A stretch of 47,617 nucleotides of DNA from Ruminococcus sp. (GTDB lineage: Bacteria > Bacillota > Clostridia > Oscillospirales > Ruminococcaceae), in the NCBI RefSeq assembly GCF_024692365.1, contig NZ_JAILMR010000138.1, positions 1-47,617 of the forward strand. The letters are read 5' to 3'. Numbering within the stretch: the first letter of the stretch is position 1; every line of letters begins with the position of its first letter. Made by a program: the position numbers and the translations under genes. The notes below the pieces were generated by a model. That model saw nothing but the letters and a program-made list of their open reading frames with translations. It was not told where the DNA came from and made no database searches. Of this stretch, positions 7,692-15,580 are shown one piece after another.

Positions 7692-8445
7692 ATGAAAACA
7701 ATTACTGTAATTGTTAAAGACTTAGCCCTAGCACTTCTGCTTATGTTGCCTGTATATGTGATAGCCATTGTAACAGCATTTGTTGATGTGCCAGAAGATA
7801 TTTCATATTGCATAGGAACTCCCCTAGGGCTTGTACTTTGTATCCTATATCTGAAAAAAAATCAGTGTTCGCTTATAAAAGATAAGCCATTTGCAAAACC
7901 TGATCTGATATTTCTGATACTTGTGCTGCTGTTTCAGTTAAGTTGGACGATATTCAGCAGTATGTTTTTCTTTACGGTTTTTAAAAGCGAAGACAGTAAC
8001 GAAGTAACTACTGTTTATATGCGTATCGCAGCTGTTCTGTTTGCGCCTTTTGCTGAAGAAATAGTTTTTAGATACGGAATGATAAAACTAGGTCAAAAGC
8101 AGATCAGAATGTTTTCAGCAACACTGTTGAGTATACTTAATATTTGATTTCGGACACTTCCCAGATCTTCCGTCTTTCTTTTCACTGCTGGGTGCTGCAG
8201 TAGTATATTCACTGATATTTGTTGCAACAAACAATCTGTTTTATACTACAGGAGCACATATGTTCAATAATTTTATAGCTGCACTTTCAGAGATTTTTGC
8301 CCAAAACGATGCTGCAACAGATACTCATACACTTGCAGATTTGAACGTACCGATATTCTACATCTCCATAGCCATGCTTGTTATAACTTCGGTCCTCATG
8401 ATCAAACGTTCAGGAAAAATCAAAAAGGCAAAAACCAACGAATAA
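7692..8445 (+). pseudogene. CPBP-type intramembrane protease, broken by a +1 frameshift
   Basis: The first part (7692-8147) encodes four hydrophobic segments and FAEEIVFRYG, the EExxxR motif of CPBP (Rce1/abortive-infection-like) glutamic-type membrane proteases. The frame then ends at TGA 8145-8147. In the +1 frame the protein continues straight away with GHFPDLPSFF, another membrane segment and TGAHMFNNFIAAL (the HxxxN motif), then a last membrane helix and a basic tail to 8445. Removing one T from the TTT at 8143-8145 restores one protein of about 250 residues. It could be a real inactivation or a base-calling slip. CPBP proteins often act in peptide maturation or bacteriocin self-protection; no such neighbours are seen. 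Confidence 0.8.
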
Positions 8446-8520
8446 AAGAAAAGCCCTAAACATTATGATATTGAATGTCGATCTTTGATAACACGAACGG
8501 TCAATATTCACGTACCAAAA

Positions 8521-8615
8521 CGAGCGTATGCATACGTTTGCATACGCTCGTATATTTTGGTATCGTTTGGTATAAGTTCGTATCGTCTGGTATGAGTTCG
8601 TATAATTTGGTATAC
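8521..8615. repeat. Hairpin plus TTGGTAT-repeat element, copy 1
   Basis: A perfect 12-bp stem (CGAGCGTATGCA, 8521-8532, with 8539-8550) sits between the convergent CPBP and membrane-protein genes. It is followed by alternating short direct repeats of TTTGGTAT and TTCGTAT type (8556-8615). A second copy of the same design lies at 12490-12629. The hairpin may serve as a bidirectional terminator. The repeat tail has no obvious explanation. Confidence 0.7.
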
Positions 8616-8633
8616 ACATCAACAAAAAACATT

Positions 8634-9476
8634 CTACCAATGCAATAAAGCCATAATCACCATAATAAAACCAACAATTACCGCGCCTTCCACAATAGGA
8701 TCGACCCATTCTGACTTGATCGGACGATATATCTTCCAAGGTTTCTCGGGCGAAAACCGTATCTCACGCAGATCACCGACAATCGGCACATCTTTATTCG
8801 TGGACGTATTCTCGCTGGTAACATAGATCATACCATTAACTTCATACTGCCACCACAGCTCATAATGGTGGTGAGCCGCAGTCCTTCCATTCGCATTTTT
8901 GTTATAATTTCGGTAAATGCATTTCGCAGTGATTATCTGCGTACATTCGTTCATTTTCCGAAAATGCAGCACAGGCGATATCACCATCATTCCTGCGCCC
9001 ACGATCTCAAACCCGACACAGGCGATCTTAGCCATCATGGTCTGCGTAAAATAAAAGCTGTCAGAATGAGACTTGTGATAAACGTTCATCACCGATATCA
9101 CCACCAGCACAGCCCCTATCAGAGGAATCACAAGATTAAAGATACTCTCCAGCGATACTCCGTTCTGAAACAGATTGATCAGCCCGAAAATCAGTATCAC
9201 CGCCCCGAATGTCGTCATGCAAAGTAAGGGTTCCGTCTGTGCAAAAATCGGCATAGCGATCATCACACCGATAAACGCTATTACAAATATCGTCGCCTTG
9301 ATACTGTCCGCCTTGCTTGCTTTACTTCCATCCAGACCAAGCTTTCCCTCCAGCCCAAGCCTTTCAGCAGGTACACCGTCCACGATCAACCTTTTCCCAT
9401 AAGGATTAACAATCGCTCGCATCAGCGTTCCCATGTCGAACACAGGTGAAGTAAACTCATCGTTACCACTATTCAT
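8634..9476 (-). CDS. Uncharacterised multi-pass membrane protein
   Basis: 280 residues. The first 60 are soluble and end in a glycine-rich turn (RLGLEGKLGLDGSK). Hydrophobic segments follow at about 62-80, 86-104, 112-130 and 148-167. A soluble stretch (about 170-258) holds two cysteines and HHHYELWWQYEVNG, recalling the DUF3592-type extracytoplasmic loop with its YEVNG-like strand and RFSPEKP. A last helix ends the protein (259-278). I do not recognise the full family. It has its own promoter and stands alone. Confidence 0.75.
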   Translation of the reverse strand: MNSGNDEFTSPVFDMGTLMRAIVNPYGKRLIVDGVPAERLGLEGKLGLDGSKASKADSIKATIFVIAFIGVMIAMPIFAQTEPLLCMTTFGAVILIFGLINLFQNGVSLESIFNLVIPLIGAVLVVISVMNVYHKSHSDSFYFTQTMMAKIACVGFEIVGAGMMVISPVLHFRKMNECTQIITAKCIYRNYNKNANGRTAAHHHYELWWQYEVNGMIYVTSENTSTNKDVPIVGDLREIRFSPEKPWKIYRPIKSEWVDPIVEGAVIVGFIMVIMALLHW

Positions 9477-9501
9477 ATAAATGCCCCCTATCTTTATTTA
9501 T

Positions 9502-9530
9502 ATTATACCACATCACAATATAAAAGTAAA
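9502..9530 (-). promoter_or_regulatory. Promoter of the membrane-protein gene
   Basis: TTTACT (9525-9530), 17-bp spacer, TATAAT (9502-9507) on the minus strand, about 25 bp before the start codon. Both hexamers are identical to those of the aroB promoter. Confidence 0.78.
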
Positions 9531-9540
9531 GAACCATAGC

Positions 9541-9990
9541 TAACTGATATAATTATGCCAAGGAGACGAGCTTTGGGTCAAGCCTTTCGCGAAAGGCTTG
9601 CGGATGAGCACACAATCAGCAAAGCTAATTGTTAGAGGCAGAGCCTCTCGGTCAAGGTGCAAAAGCAACGAGGCAATAGCGCTGTAAATAAAATAGCGAA
9701 CTTCCCATACAAAAAAATGCGCGGGCAATCCTTAAAATTCCAAGCGTGTACGAAACTATTCCACACGCACAAAACTACGTGCGTAGATATTGCCCGCGCA
9801 TGCCGTCAAACAGCGATAGCGTTTTTGACGGCTCGACCCGAACGAAGAGAGGGACGACAGGTCAGCAAACGTACTGCTGTTTCCATCGCTATACTATTGA
9901 TACGTACTGTCGATTTATTGGAGCATTTTCGCCAGCACTGCGAGTGCAATGCCCCTTCGCGTCGCAAGAAATTGGCAGTAATTGATAAAT
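9541..9990. other. Palindrome-rich non-coding region
   Basis: About 450 bp without a convincing gene but dense in perfect inverted repeats. There is a 22-bp palindrome with half-site CAAGCCTTTCG (9579-9600). AGAGGC/GCCTCT lies at 9634-9648. A 13-bp pair ATGCGCGGGCAAT/ATTGCCCGCGCAT (9717-9729 with 9789-9801) encloses two smaller hairpins (GCGTGT/ACACGC and CTACG/CGTAG). GCCGTCAAA/TTTGACGGC lies at 9802-9832, CAGCA/TGCTG near 9874-9890, and GCACT/AGTGC near 9935-9947. It could be a large structured RNA, a decayed non-autonomous element or a cluster of intergenic palindromic repeats. No flanking target duplication, promoter or T-run was identified. Confidence 0.6.
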
Positions 9991-10068
9991 AAGCGCAAAC
10001 CGCCCAATGGTAAAATGCACAAAACGCACAAAAATATATGAACGATATATAAAATATCCTTCGGGTAC

Positions 10069-10097
10069 TTGCATTTTCTGAGGAAGTATGCTATAAT
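10069..10097 (+). promoter_or_regulatory. Promoter of the HMGL-type aldolase gene
   Basis: TTGCAT (10069-10074), 17-bp spacer, TATAAT (10092-10097), 70 bp before the chosen start codon. Confidence 0.75.
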
Positions 10098-10167
10098 TTG
10101 CTTTAGTGATTTAAAGCTTAGACTGCATAAAGCTATAAAGCGAATTATTAAATGGGAGATGTATGAT

Positions 10168-11142
10168 ATGAAAGAAATATCCAATCTGATGAATTACAGA
10201 GATAGTATTAAGGTGGTTGACGCAACACTGCGTGACGGTGGTCTGGTAAACGACTTTTTCTTCAGCGATAAGTTCGTTCACGACCTGTACCTTGCAAATA
10301 TCAAGGCAGGCGTTGATTATATGGAGTTCGGCTACAAGGGCGACAAGGAAATGTTCGATAAAACCAAGTTCGGCAAGTGGAAGTTCTGCGATGAGGACGA
10401 CCTGAGAGCCGTTGTTGGTGACAACGATACAGACCTCAAGATAGCTGTTATGGCTGACGTTGGCAGATGCAACTACAAGGAGGATATAATTGACAGAAAT
10501 GACAGTGTTATCGACCTTATCAGAGTTGCTACATACCTCAACCAGATACCCACAGCTGTTGATATGATAGAGAACGCTAAGAGCAAAGGCTACGAGGTAA
10601 GCTGCAATATCATGGCTATATCCACAGCACAGGAGGGCGATCTTCGTGCGGCACTGGATATACTCGGCAAGAGCCCTGTTGATGTAATATACATCGTTGA
10701 CAGCTTCGGTGCTATGTATCCCGAGCAGATGCAGAGACTTGCTGCGCTGTATGTTGAGTATGCTGAGAAGTACGGCAAAAAGATCGGTATACACGCACAC
10801 AACAATCAGCAGCTTGCTTTTGCAAACACTATCGAGGCTGTTGGTGACGGTGTTGACTGGCTGGACGCTACATACTCCTCAATGGGCAGAGGTGCAGGCA
10901 ACTGCGCTATGGAGCTTCTGCTTGGTTTCCTGAAGAATCCCAAGTACAATGTATTCCCTGTTATCAAGTTCATTGATGAACACATGACTAAGATGCGCGA
11001 GCAGGGTATCGTATGGGGCTACGATCTCCAGTACCTCATGACAGGTCTGCTGAACCAGCATCCCAGAACTGCTATCGCTTTCACAAAGGAAAACAGAAAC
11101 GATTATGCAGAGTTCTACAAAGAGATCGTTACTATGGACTGA
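10168..11142 (+). CDS. HMGL-like (DRE-TIM) aldolase-family protein
   Basis: 324 residues. VVDATLRDGGLVN (16-28) is the LRDG signature of the DRE-TIM metallolyase superfamily, and the IHAHNN histidines (H209, H211) are the second metal-binding pair. The domain is the pyruvate-carboxyltransferase/HMG-CoA-lyase barrel, single-domain, closest in form to 4-hydroxy-2-oxovalerate aldolase-like proteins. A specific substrate cannot be assigned. The frame is open to 10069, but ATG 10168 has GGGAG nine bases ahead, while the ATG at 10159 abuts it directly. Its base and codon use looks optimised, with few rare codons, suggesting good expression. It is monocistronic, with two terminators following. Confidence 0.85.
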   Translation: MKEISNLMNYRDSIKVVDATLRDGGLVNDFFFSDKFVHDLYLANIKAGVDYMEFGYKGDKEMFDKTKFGKWKFCDEDDLRAVVGDNDTDLKIAVMADVGRCNYKEDIIDRNDSVIDLIRVATYLNQIPTAVDMIENAKSKGYEVSCNIMAISTAQEGDLRAALDILGKSPVDVIYIVDSFGAMYPEQMQRLAALYVEYAEKYGKKIGIHAHNNQQLAFANTIEAVGDGVDWLDATYSSMGRGAGNCAMELLLGFLKNPKYNVFPVIKFIDEHMTKMREQGIVWGYDLQYLMTGLLNQHPRTAIAFTKENRNDYAEFYKEIVTMD

Positions 11143-11171
11143 TTATCGGCAATATAAAAAAGATAATGATG

Positions 11172-11227
11172 TTTTGGTTTGGTCTTCTCTCACGTCTGCG
11201 GCGTGGGAAGACCACCAAAATATTTTT
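11172..11227 (+). terminator. First terminator after the aldolase gene
   Basis: TTTTGG/CCAAAA outer and GGTCTTC/GAAGACC inner stems (11172-11220), followed by TATTTTTT. Confidence 0.85.
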
Positions 11228-11264
11228 TATTTTGAAGTGATTTTCCTGATAATGGATAAAAATC

Positions 11265-11295
11265 AAGAGGACGGCGCAGTGCTGTCCTCTTTTTT
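11265..11295 (+). terminator. Second, tandem terminator
   Basis: An 11-bp stem AAGAGGACGGC/GCTGTCCTCTT with a five-base loop and an eight-T run. Between this and the AraC promoter (11296-11471) I see nothing else. Confidence 0.88.
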
Positions 11296-11471
11296 AGTAC
11301 GTGAAAATTTTATTAGTTGTAGTGATATTTTTGGTTAAATAATCTCTTTGGAAGTATTTTAAACCGAATTGTTAGAAAAATGACAATGTTTCAAAGTGCC
11401 TGCTTGTACGATAACACGATTCATCAGCGATTTAGCACTGGGGAATTGTTGAAAAAATTCATATATGGGTA

Positions 11472-11500
11472 TTGACATTTTAACTTTGTTGTGATATTAT
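11472..11500 (+). promoter_or_regulatory. Promoter of the AraC-family gene
   Basis: TTGACA (11472-11477), 17-bp spacer, TATTAT (11495-11500), about 60 bp before the start codon. Confidence 0.8.
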
Positions 11501-11564
11501 AGTATGAGAGAATTTGAAGATATAATGAGCCGATAGAGGTTTTATAAAAGGCGGGCGATTTTTT

Positions 11565-12395
11565 ATGACAGATTTTTACTATCCTGTGCTGGGAGATGAG
11601 GTATCACTTCCGCTGTTCGTACTGGGTGCGGGCGCAAGGGACAGAGAGTGGCATTTTATAAGAGAGGACGGTTATCCCGGGTATCAGATAATCTACTGTA
11701 CCAGAGGTTCGGGCGTTCTTAAAATTGCGGACGGAGAGTTCCCTGTAAAGGCGGGAGATGCAATGTATCTTCCTCCCAATGTACCACACGAGTATTATCC
11801 TGTGGAGGATATATGGGAGACACACTGGATAGCATTTTCAGGCAGAGATGCGCAGTACACTCTTGAACACGTAAAGCTTGACAAGGCGAAGGTGGTACAC
11901 ATCAGCGACCTTAGCGGCGTTGAAGCTATATTCAAGAAGATACTTTATCTTCTGAAGACCAACTATTATTATGCAGGACATGAGTGTTCGATGTACCTGT
12001 ACCAGTTCATAATCGAACTGCACAGGGTAACGAATATGCAGAACGGCGGACATGACAGCACCAAGCTGAATCAGCTGAAGCCTGTAATAAACTACATTGA
12101 CACTAACTATTATAAAGAGCTGACACTGGTTGAGCTGGCTGATCTTATTGATCTTTCGCCACAGTATCTTTGCAGGCTTTTCAAGGAATGTCTGAATCTT
12201 CGTCCATTTGAGTATCTGGCAAGGAAGCGTATACAGCAGGCGAAGATACTTCTTCTGGAGGACAAGCTGAACATCAACGAGATTGCAACGAAGGTAGGTT
12301 ATAACGATTGCAGTTATTTCTGCGCGGTATTCAAGAAGCATGAGATGCTGTCACCTGCGGAGTTCCGCTCTTTGCATAAGAAAGCGGGAAAGTGA
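11565..12395 (+). CDS. AraC-family transcription regulator
   Basis: 276 residues. An N-terminal cupin domain (about 15-100, with YQIIYCTRGSGVLKI and YLPPNVPHEY) would bind a sugar or similar small effector. The C-terminal AraC DNA-binding domain (about 170-272) has two helix-turn-helix units: LTLVELADLIDLSPQYLCRLFKE, then LNINEIATKVGYNDCSYFCAVFKK. Such regulators in cellulolytic clostridia usually control a carbohydrate operon, but no such operon adjoins, so the target may be distant. It has its own promoter and a weak RBS (AAGGCGGGCG). Confidence 0.92.
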   Translation: MTDFYYPVLGDEVSLPLFVLGAGARDREWHFIREDGYPGYQIIYCTRGSGVLKIADGEFPVKAGDAMYLPPNVPHEYYPVEDIWETHWIAFSGRDAQYTLEHVKLDKAKVVHISDLSGVEAIFKKILYLLKTNYYYAGHECSMYLYQFIIELHRVTNMQNGGHDSTKLNQLKPVINYIDTNYYKELTLVELADLIDLSPQYLCRLFKECLNLRPFEYLARKRIQQAKILLLEDKLNINEIATKVGYNDCSYFCAVFKKHEMLSPAEFRSLHKKAGK

Positions 12396-12400
12396 TTTTT

Positions 12401-12433
12401 TAATTCATAATTCATAATGCATAATTCATAATT
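12401..12433. repeat. AT-rich short tandem repeat
   Basis: Four imperfect units of TAATTCATAAT/TAATGCATAAT just after the AraC stop codon. It is a simple repeat of the kind found between genes in AT-rich intergenic DNA; no function is evident. Confidence 0.6.
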
Positions 12434-12489
12434 GTTGGCAGGACAACAACGTTGATTGAAATGCCGGCTTCCTGTAATGTAAAAAATAC

Positions 12490-12629
12490 GAGCGTATGCG
12501 AATGTATGGCATACGCTCTTTTTGGTTTGCGTGAGCAATGTTTAAGATACCAAAATATACGGTCGTATACTTTGGTATGCGTTCGTATCGTTTGGTATCA
12601 AAACACTTTGTTTGGTATGAATTGGTATC
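12490..12629. repeat. Hairpin plus TTGGTAT-repeat element, copy 2
   Basis: GAGCGTATGC/GCATACGCTC stem (12490-12499 with 12509-12518) followed by TTTTT, so it probably terminates the AraC transcript. It is followed, as in copy 1, by a run of short repeats (TACCAAAATATAC, GGTCGTATAC, TTTGGTATGC, GTTCGTATCG, TTTGGTATCA, TTTGGTATGA, ATTGGTATCG). The stem sequence is nearly the same as that at 8521-8550. Confidence 0.7.
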
Positions 12630-12633
12630 GCTA

Positions 12634-12662
12634 TTGACAAACCATTATTAATAAGGTAAAAT
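12634..12662 (+). promoter_or_regulatory. Promoter of the mannosyltransferase-like gene
   Basis: TTGACA (12634-12639), 17-bp spacer, TAAAAT (12657-12662). It begins immediately after the repeat element. Confidence 0.8.
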
Positions 12663-12729
12663 ATATTATATATGACTTATATTAAGCGAAATTATAATTT
12701 CGTCTAATACACAAATTGGAGGCAATTTA

Positions 12730-13962
12730 ATGAGCGAAAACAAACCCAAAACTCAGAAGATCAAAATGCCCGAAGGCTGGGATTTTGATAAGATCATCAA
12801 ACTGATCTACATAATGATTGTGTGCATTTGCGGAATGTTCATGAGGAACAAACTTCTGCCCCACACTTCAAGAGATATGTGGCTGTACCTCGAAAGATGG
12901 TATAACTACTTTGCTGAACATGGCGGATTCAAAGCAGTCGGCGATGATGTAGGCGATTACACTCCGCTATACTATTATTATATAGCATTTCTGACTTACT
13001 TCAAAAGTTCATCACCCCAGCTTGGTCTTAAAATACTTTCGATAGTATTCGATTTCATCACAGCTGTCTACGCCATGTGGATAGTCGAACTTGCGGATAA
13101 GGATAAAAAGAATCCCCATATCCCCATCATAGCGTTCACCGCAGTATTCTGTCTGCCGACAGTTGTACTCAACTCCGCTACCTGGGGTCAGTGCGATGTC
13201 ATCTACTCCTGCTTCCTTGTAATGTGCCTTTATTATATGATGAAGGGCAAGGATAACGTGGCGATGATAATGTTCGGCATCAGCTTATCATTCAAGCTTC
13301 AGGCGATTTTCTTCGCACCGTTCATCGGCATAGCACTTTTCAAAAAGAAGATACGTCCCCTCAACCTGCTGTGGATACCCGCTGTTTATGTGATAAGCAT
13401 ACTCCCCGCCACCTTCGTCGGCGGAGATTTTGTCCGCCTGCTGACTGTTTACTTCCGTCAGTCGGGTCAGTATGAAGACCTCTGTATGTCCCTGCCCAAC
13501 CTCTGGGCACTCTGGGAAGATGTTGATAACGAACTTCTCGGACCTGCGGGCATATTCTTTGCAGGTGCCTGCGTTGTCACTGTGATGTACTATTACATCA
13601 CCAAAAAGGAACTTAAACTCACCAACAATACCATGGTGGCACTTGCCATGATATCCTCTTTCGTAGTACCATTTGTACTGCCCCATATGCATGAAAGATA
13701 TTTCTATCTTTCCGAAGTAATGTTCGTCATATTCGCTTTCTGTTACAGAAGCAGGATCTGGCTGATATTCACATCGCAGTACTGTTCTGTACAGGCACTT
13801 TCGGGATACCTTTTCGGCAAGGGTTCGATGGACAGAAGATTCCTTCTTCTTATCGAGATAGTGAACATCGTGGTCGTTTACCTCTGCCTGAAAAAGGAAA
13901 TGGAAAAGCCCCGCGATGAAGAAGTAGTAATGTGCTTCGAGAAAGAAGCAAAGACCGCATGA
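12730..13962 (+). CDS. Polytopic membrane glycosyltransferase (Gpi18/mannosyltransferase-like)
   Basis: 410 residues with roughly nine to ten membrane helices beginning at about residue 25. SRDMWLYLERW in the first outer loop, NSATWGQCDVIYS at about 156-168 and LPHMHERYFYLSE at about 316-328 match the conserved loops of lipid-linked-sugar transferases of the GT-C fold, including predicted Gpi18-like mannosyltransferases (COG5542). It would transfer a sugar from a polyprenyl-phosphate donor outside the membrane to a glycan or protein. RBS is GGAGG, seven bases before the ATG. The next gene overlaps it by four bases. Confidence 0.82.
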   Translation: MSENKPKTQKIKMPEGWDFDKIIKLIYIMIVCICGMFMRNKLLPHTSRDMWLYLERWYNYFAEHGGFKAVGDDVGDYTPLYYYYIAFLTYFKSSSPQLGLKILSIVFDFITAVYAMWIVELADKDKKNPHIPIIAFTAVFCLPTVVLNSATWGQCDVIYSCFLVMCLYYMMKGKDNVAMIMFGISLSFKLQAIFFAPFIGIALFKKKIRPLNLLWIPAVYVISILPATFVGGDFVRLLTVYFRQSGQYEDLCMSLPNLWALWEDVDNELLGPAGIFFAGACVVTVMYYYITKKELKLTNNTMVALAMISSFVVPFVLPHMHERYFYLSEVMFVIFAFCYRSRIWLIFTSQYCSVQALSGYLFGKGSMDRRFLLLIEIVNIVVVYLCLKKEMEKPRDEEVVMCFEKEAKTA

Positions 13963-14342
13963 AGATAGAACACACCGCCCTCTATGTCAATGACATCGAG
14001 GGCGCAAAAGAATTTTTTATAAAATATTTTCAAGCCGAAAGCGGTGAACTTTACCGCAATCCCAACACGGGATTTTCTTCCTACTTTTTAACTTTTGAGG
14101 AAGGTGCAAGGCTTGAGATAATGAACAAGCCCTACCTCTTTGAGGACGATAACAGAATATCCCGCATGGGATACGCACATATCGCTTTCAGTGTCGGCAG
14201 CAGAGAAAAAGTCGATGAACTGACAAAACTCATCACCGATGACGGTTTCATACTTCAAAGTCCGCCGAGAGTTACAGGCGACGGCTATTATGAAAGCTGT
14301 ATCATCGGGTTTGAGGGAAATCTCATCGAGATAACTGAATGA
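13959..14342 (+). CDS. VOC-superfamily (glyoxalase-like) protein
   Basis: 127 residues. MKIEHTALYVNDIEGAKEFF at the start and YAHIAFSV / IIGFEGNLIEITE later give the paired beta-alpha-beta-beta-beta units of the vicinal-oxygen-chelate fold. Candidate metal ligands are the His of IEHTA, the His of YAHIAF and the Glu of NLIEI. The family includes glyoxalases, dioxygenases and antibiotic-binding proteins; the substrate is unknown. ATG overlaps the stop of the preceding gene (ATGA), so translation is coupled. The longer frame from 13932 is less likely. Confidence 0.85.
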   Translation: MKIEHTALYVNDIEGAKEFFIKYFQAESGELYRNPNTGFSSYFLTFEEGARLEIMNKPYLFEDDNRISRMGYAHIAFSVGSREKVDELTKLITDDGFILQSPPRVTGDGYYESCIIGFEGNLIEITE

Positions 14343-14361
14343 TAATAACAAGGAGATAAAC

Positions 14362-15129
14362 ATGAAAAAGATATGCATACTTACAGCCGCTGTTATGCTG
14401 GCTTTCGGACTTAGTGCCTGCAACAATAAAGAAGCGCATAAATATAAAGCACCAACAAGTTCAAAGGCGAATACCGAAAGCAAAACTGACACTTCTTCTG
14501 AAACAGAAGACAGTTCCACCACCGAAGATGAAAGTTCGGAAGCTGCCACCGAAAGCAAAACCGCTGCCGAATCAAAAGCTGAAAAGACTTCATCAAAAAC
14601 CGATGACCAGCCTAGTGACGGCAAAAGCTACGTCTTTGACGACCCTGATGGCGAAGTAGCAATTGCTAAAAACGATGATGGAACGATCACTGTGGCTATA
14701 CCCACAGACGGCATAACAAGTGAAGAAGCCAATTACTCTGACCACCACATCATAAAAAAGGAAGAGGTAAAAAGCGAGGAAAACGCTGATATGACCTATT
14801 TTACCTTTGATGAAGAGTACTTCAATTCTCTGGCTGAAGAAAACATAAATTCCAGCAAGGAAACTCTCGATGTTCTTATCGCCAACGGTCTTGGCGACTA
14901 TGAAACGATAACAGATATCACCTATAATGAAGAGTTCACAGATTTCACCATCCATGTAACAAGCAAGGAAGCTTTTGAGAAAAGCGAAGATAAAGAGATA
15001 ACATCGACAATTGAACAAGCCGCTTCACTTTACCACACATATTCTCTCCACGAAGATGTTACGCTCACGATACATTTCGTCGATGCTGACGGAAATGAAT
15101 TTCTTAAAGAAGTGATGGCAGCCGAATAA
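14362..15129 (+). CDS. Secreted lipoprotein, paralogue A
   Basis: 255 residues. The signal peptide ends in LSAC with the lipid-modified cysteine at 20. A low-complexity Ser/Thr/Glu/Lys linker follows (about 22-85), then a folded domain (about 88-255) with DGTITVAIP, SKETLDVLIANGLGDYETITDITYNEEFTDFTIHV and DVTLTIHFVDADGNEF. The same domain occurs in the damaged gene at 15581-16423. I do not recognise a named family. RBS AAGGAGAT lies before the ATG. It is probably in one transcript with the next small gene (11-bp gap). Confidence 0.85.
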   Translation: MKKICILTAAVMLAFGLSACNNKEAHKYKAPTSSKANTESKTDTSSETEDSSTTEDESSEAATESKTAAESKAEKTSSKTDDQPSDGKSYVFDDPDGEVAIAKNDDGTITVAIPTDGITSEEANYSDHHIIKKEEVKSEENADMTYFTFDEEYFNSLAEENINSSKETLDVLIANGLGDYETITDITYNEEFTDFTIHVTSKEAFEKSEDKEITSTIEQAASLYHTYSLHEDVTLTIHFVDADGNEFLKEVMAAE

Positions 15130-15140
15130 CAGAGGTTTCT

Positions 15141-15518
15141 ATGATAAGATACAACGACCTGAATGAAAAATTTATCACCGATCGTTTTCCCGAACTTGCA
15201 GAACTTGTTTCAATTGAAACAGAGGGATATGATGAATTTCTCCCTCATGTGGTTTTCGGAAATGTCTTCAACGGGCTTGCAGTATCATTTCTGAAACTTG
15301 ACAGTTACAAACAGAGCGATACTTTGAAGCGCATATTTGATATGTACGAAGAACTTGCTTTACATGGCGATGAAGAAACAAAGAACCTTGTGCAGGTAAC
15401 TCTGCTGGAATACCTTTGGGACGAAAAGATCACCTATGAACGTGCAAAGGAATTTATGGGTGAAAACACGAAAAAACTCTGGGCGCAGATAGAATATCTG
15501 AGTGCTCCGAAAGTATAA
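15141..15518 (+). CDS. DUF7674-like small acidic protein
   Basis: 125 residues, soluble and all-alpha by appearance. DRFPELAELVSIE, LPHVVFGNVFNGLAVSFL and NLVQVTLLEYLWDE resemble DUF7674, a family seen among immunity-like genes. That assignment is from motif memory and is tentative. It sits between two copies of the same secreted lipoprotein type, which suggests a locus that grew by duplication around it. Confidence 0.65.
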   Translation: MIRYNDLNEKFITDRFPELAELVSIETEGYDEFLPHVVFGNVFNGLAVSFLKLDSYKQSDTLKRIFDMYEELALHGDEETKNLVQVTLLEYLWDEKITYERAKEFMGENTKKLWAQIEYLSAPKV

Positions 15519-15580
15519 ATCAAAAACAATAAAACCAACAAGGAGATATCTCCATAACATCGAAAGGAAGAATACCGACC

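Noticed and set aside
9541..9990. Insertion sequence
   Set aside because: No transposase frame, no long terminal repeats and no visible target duplication.
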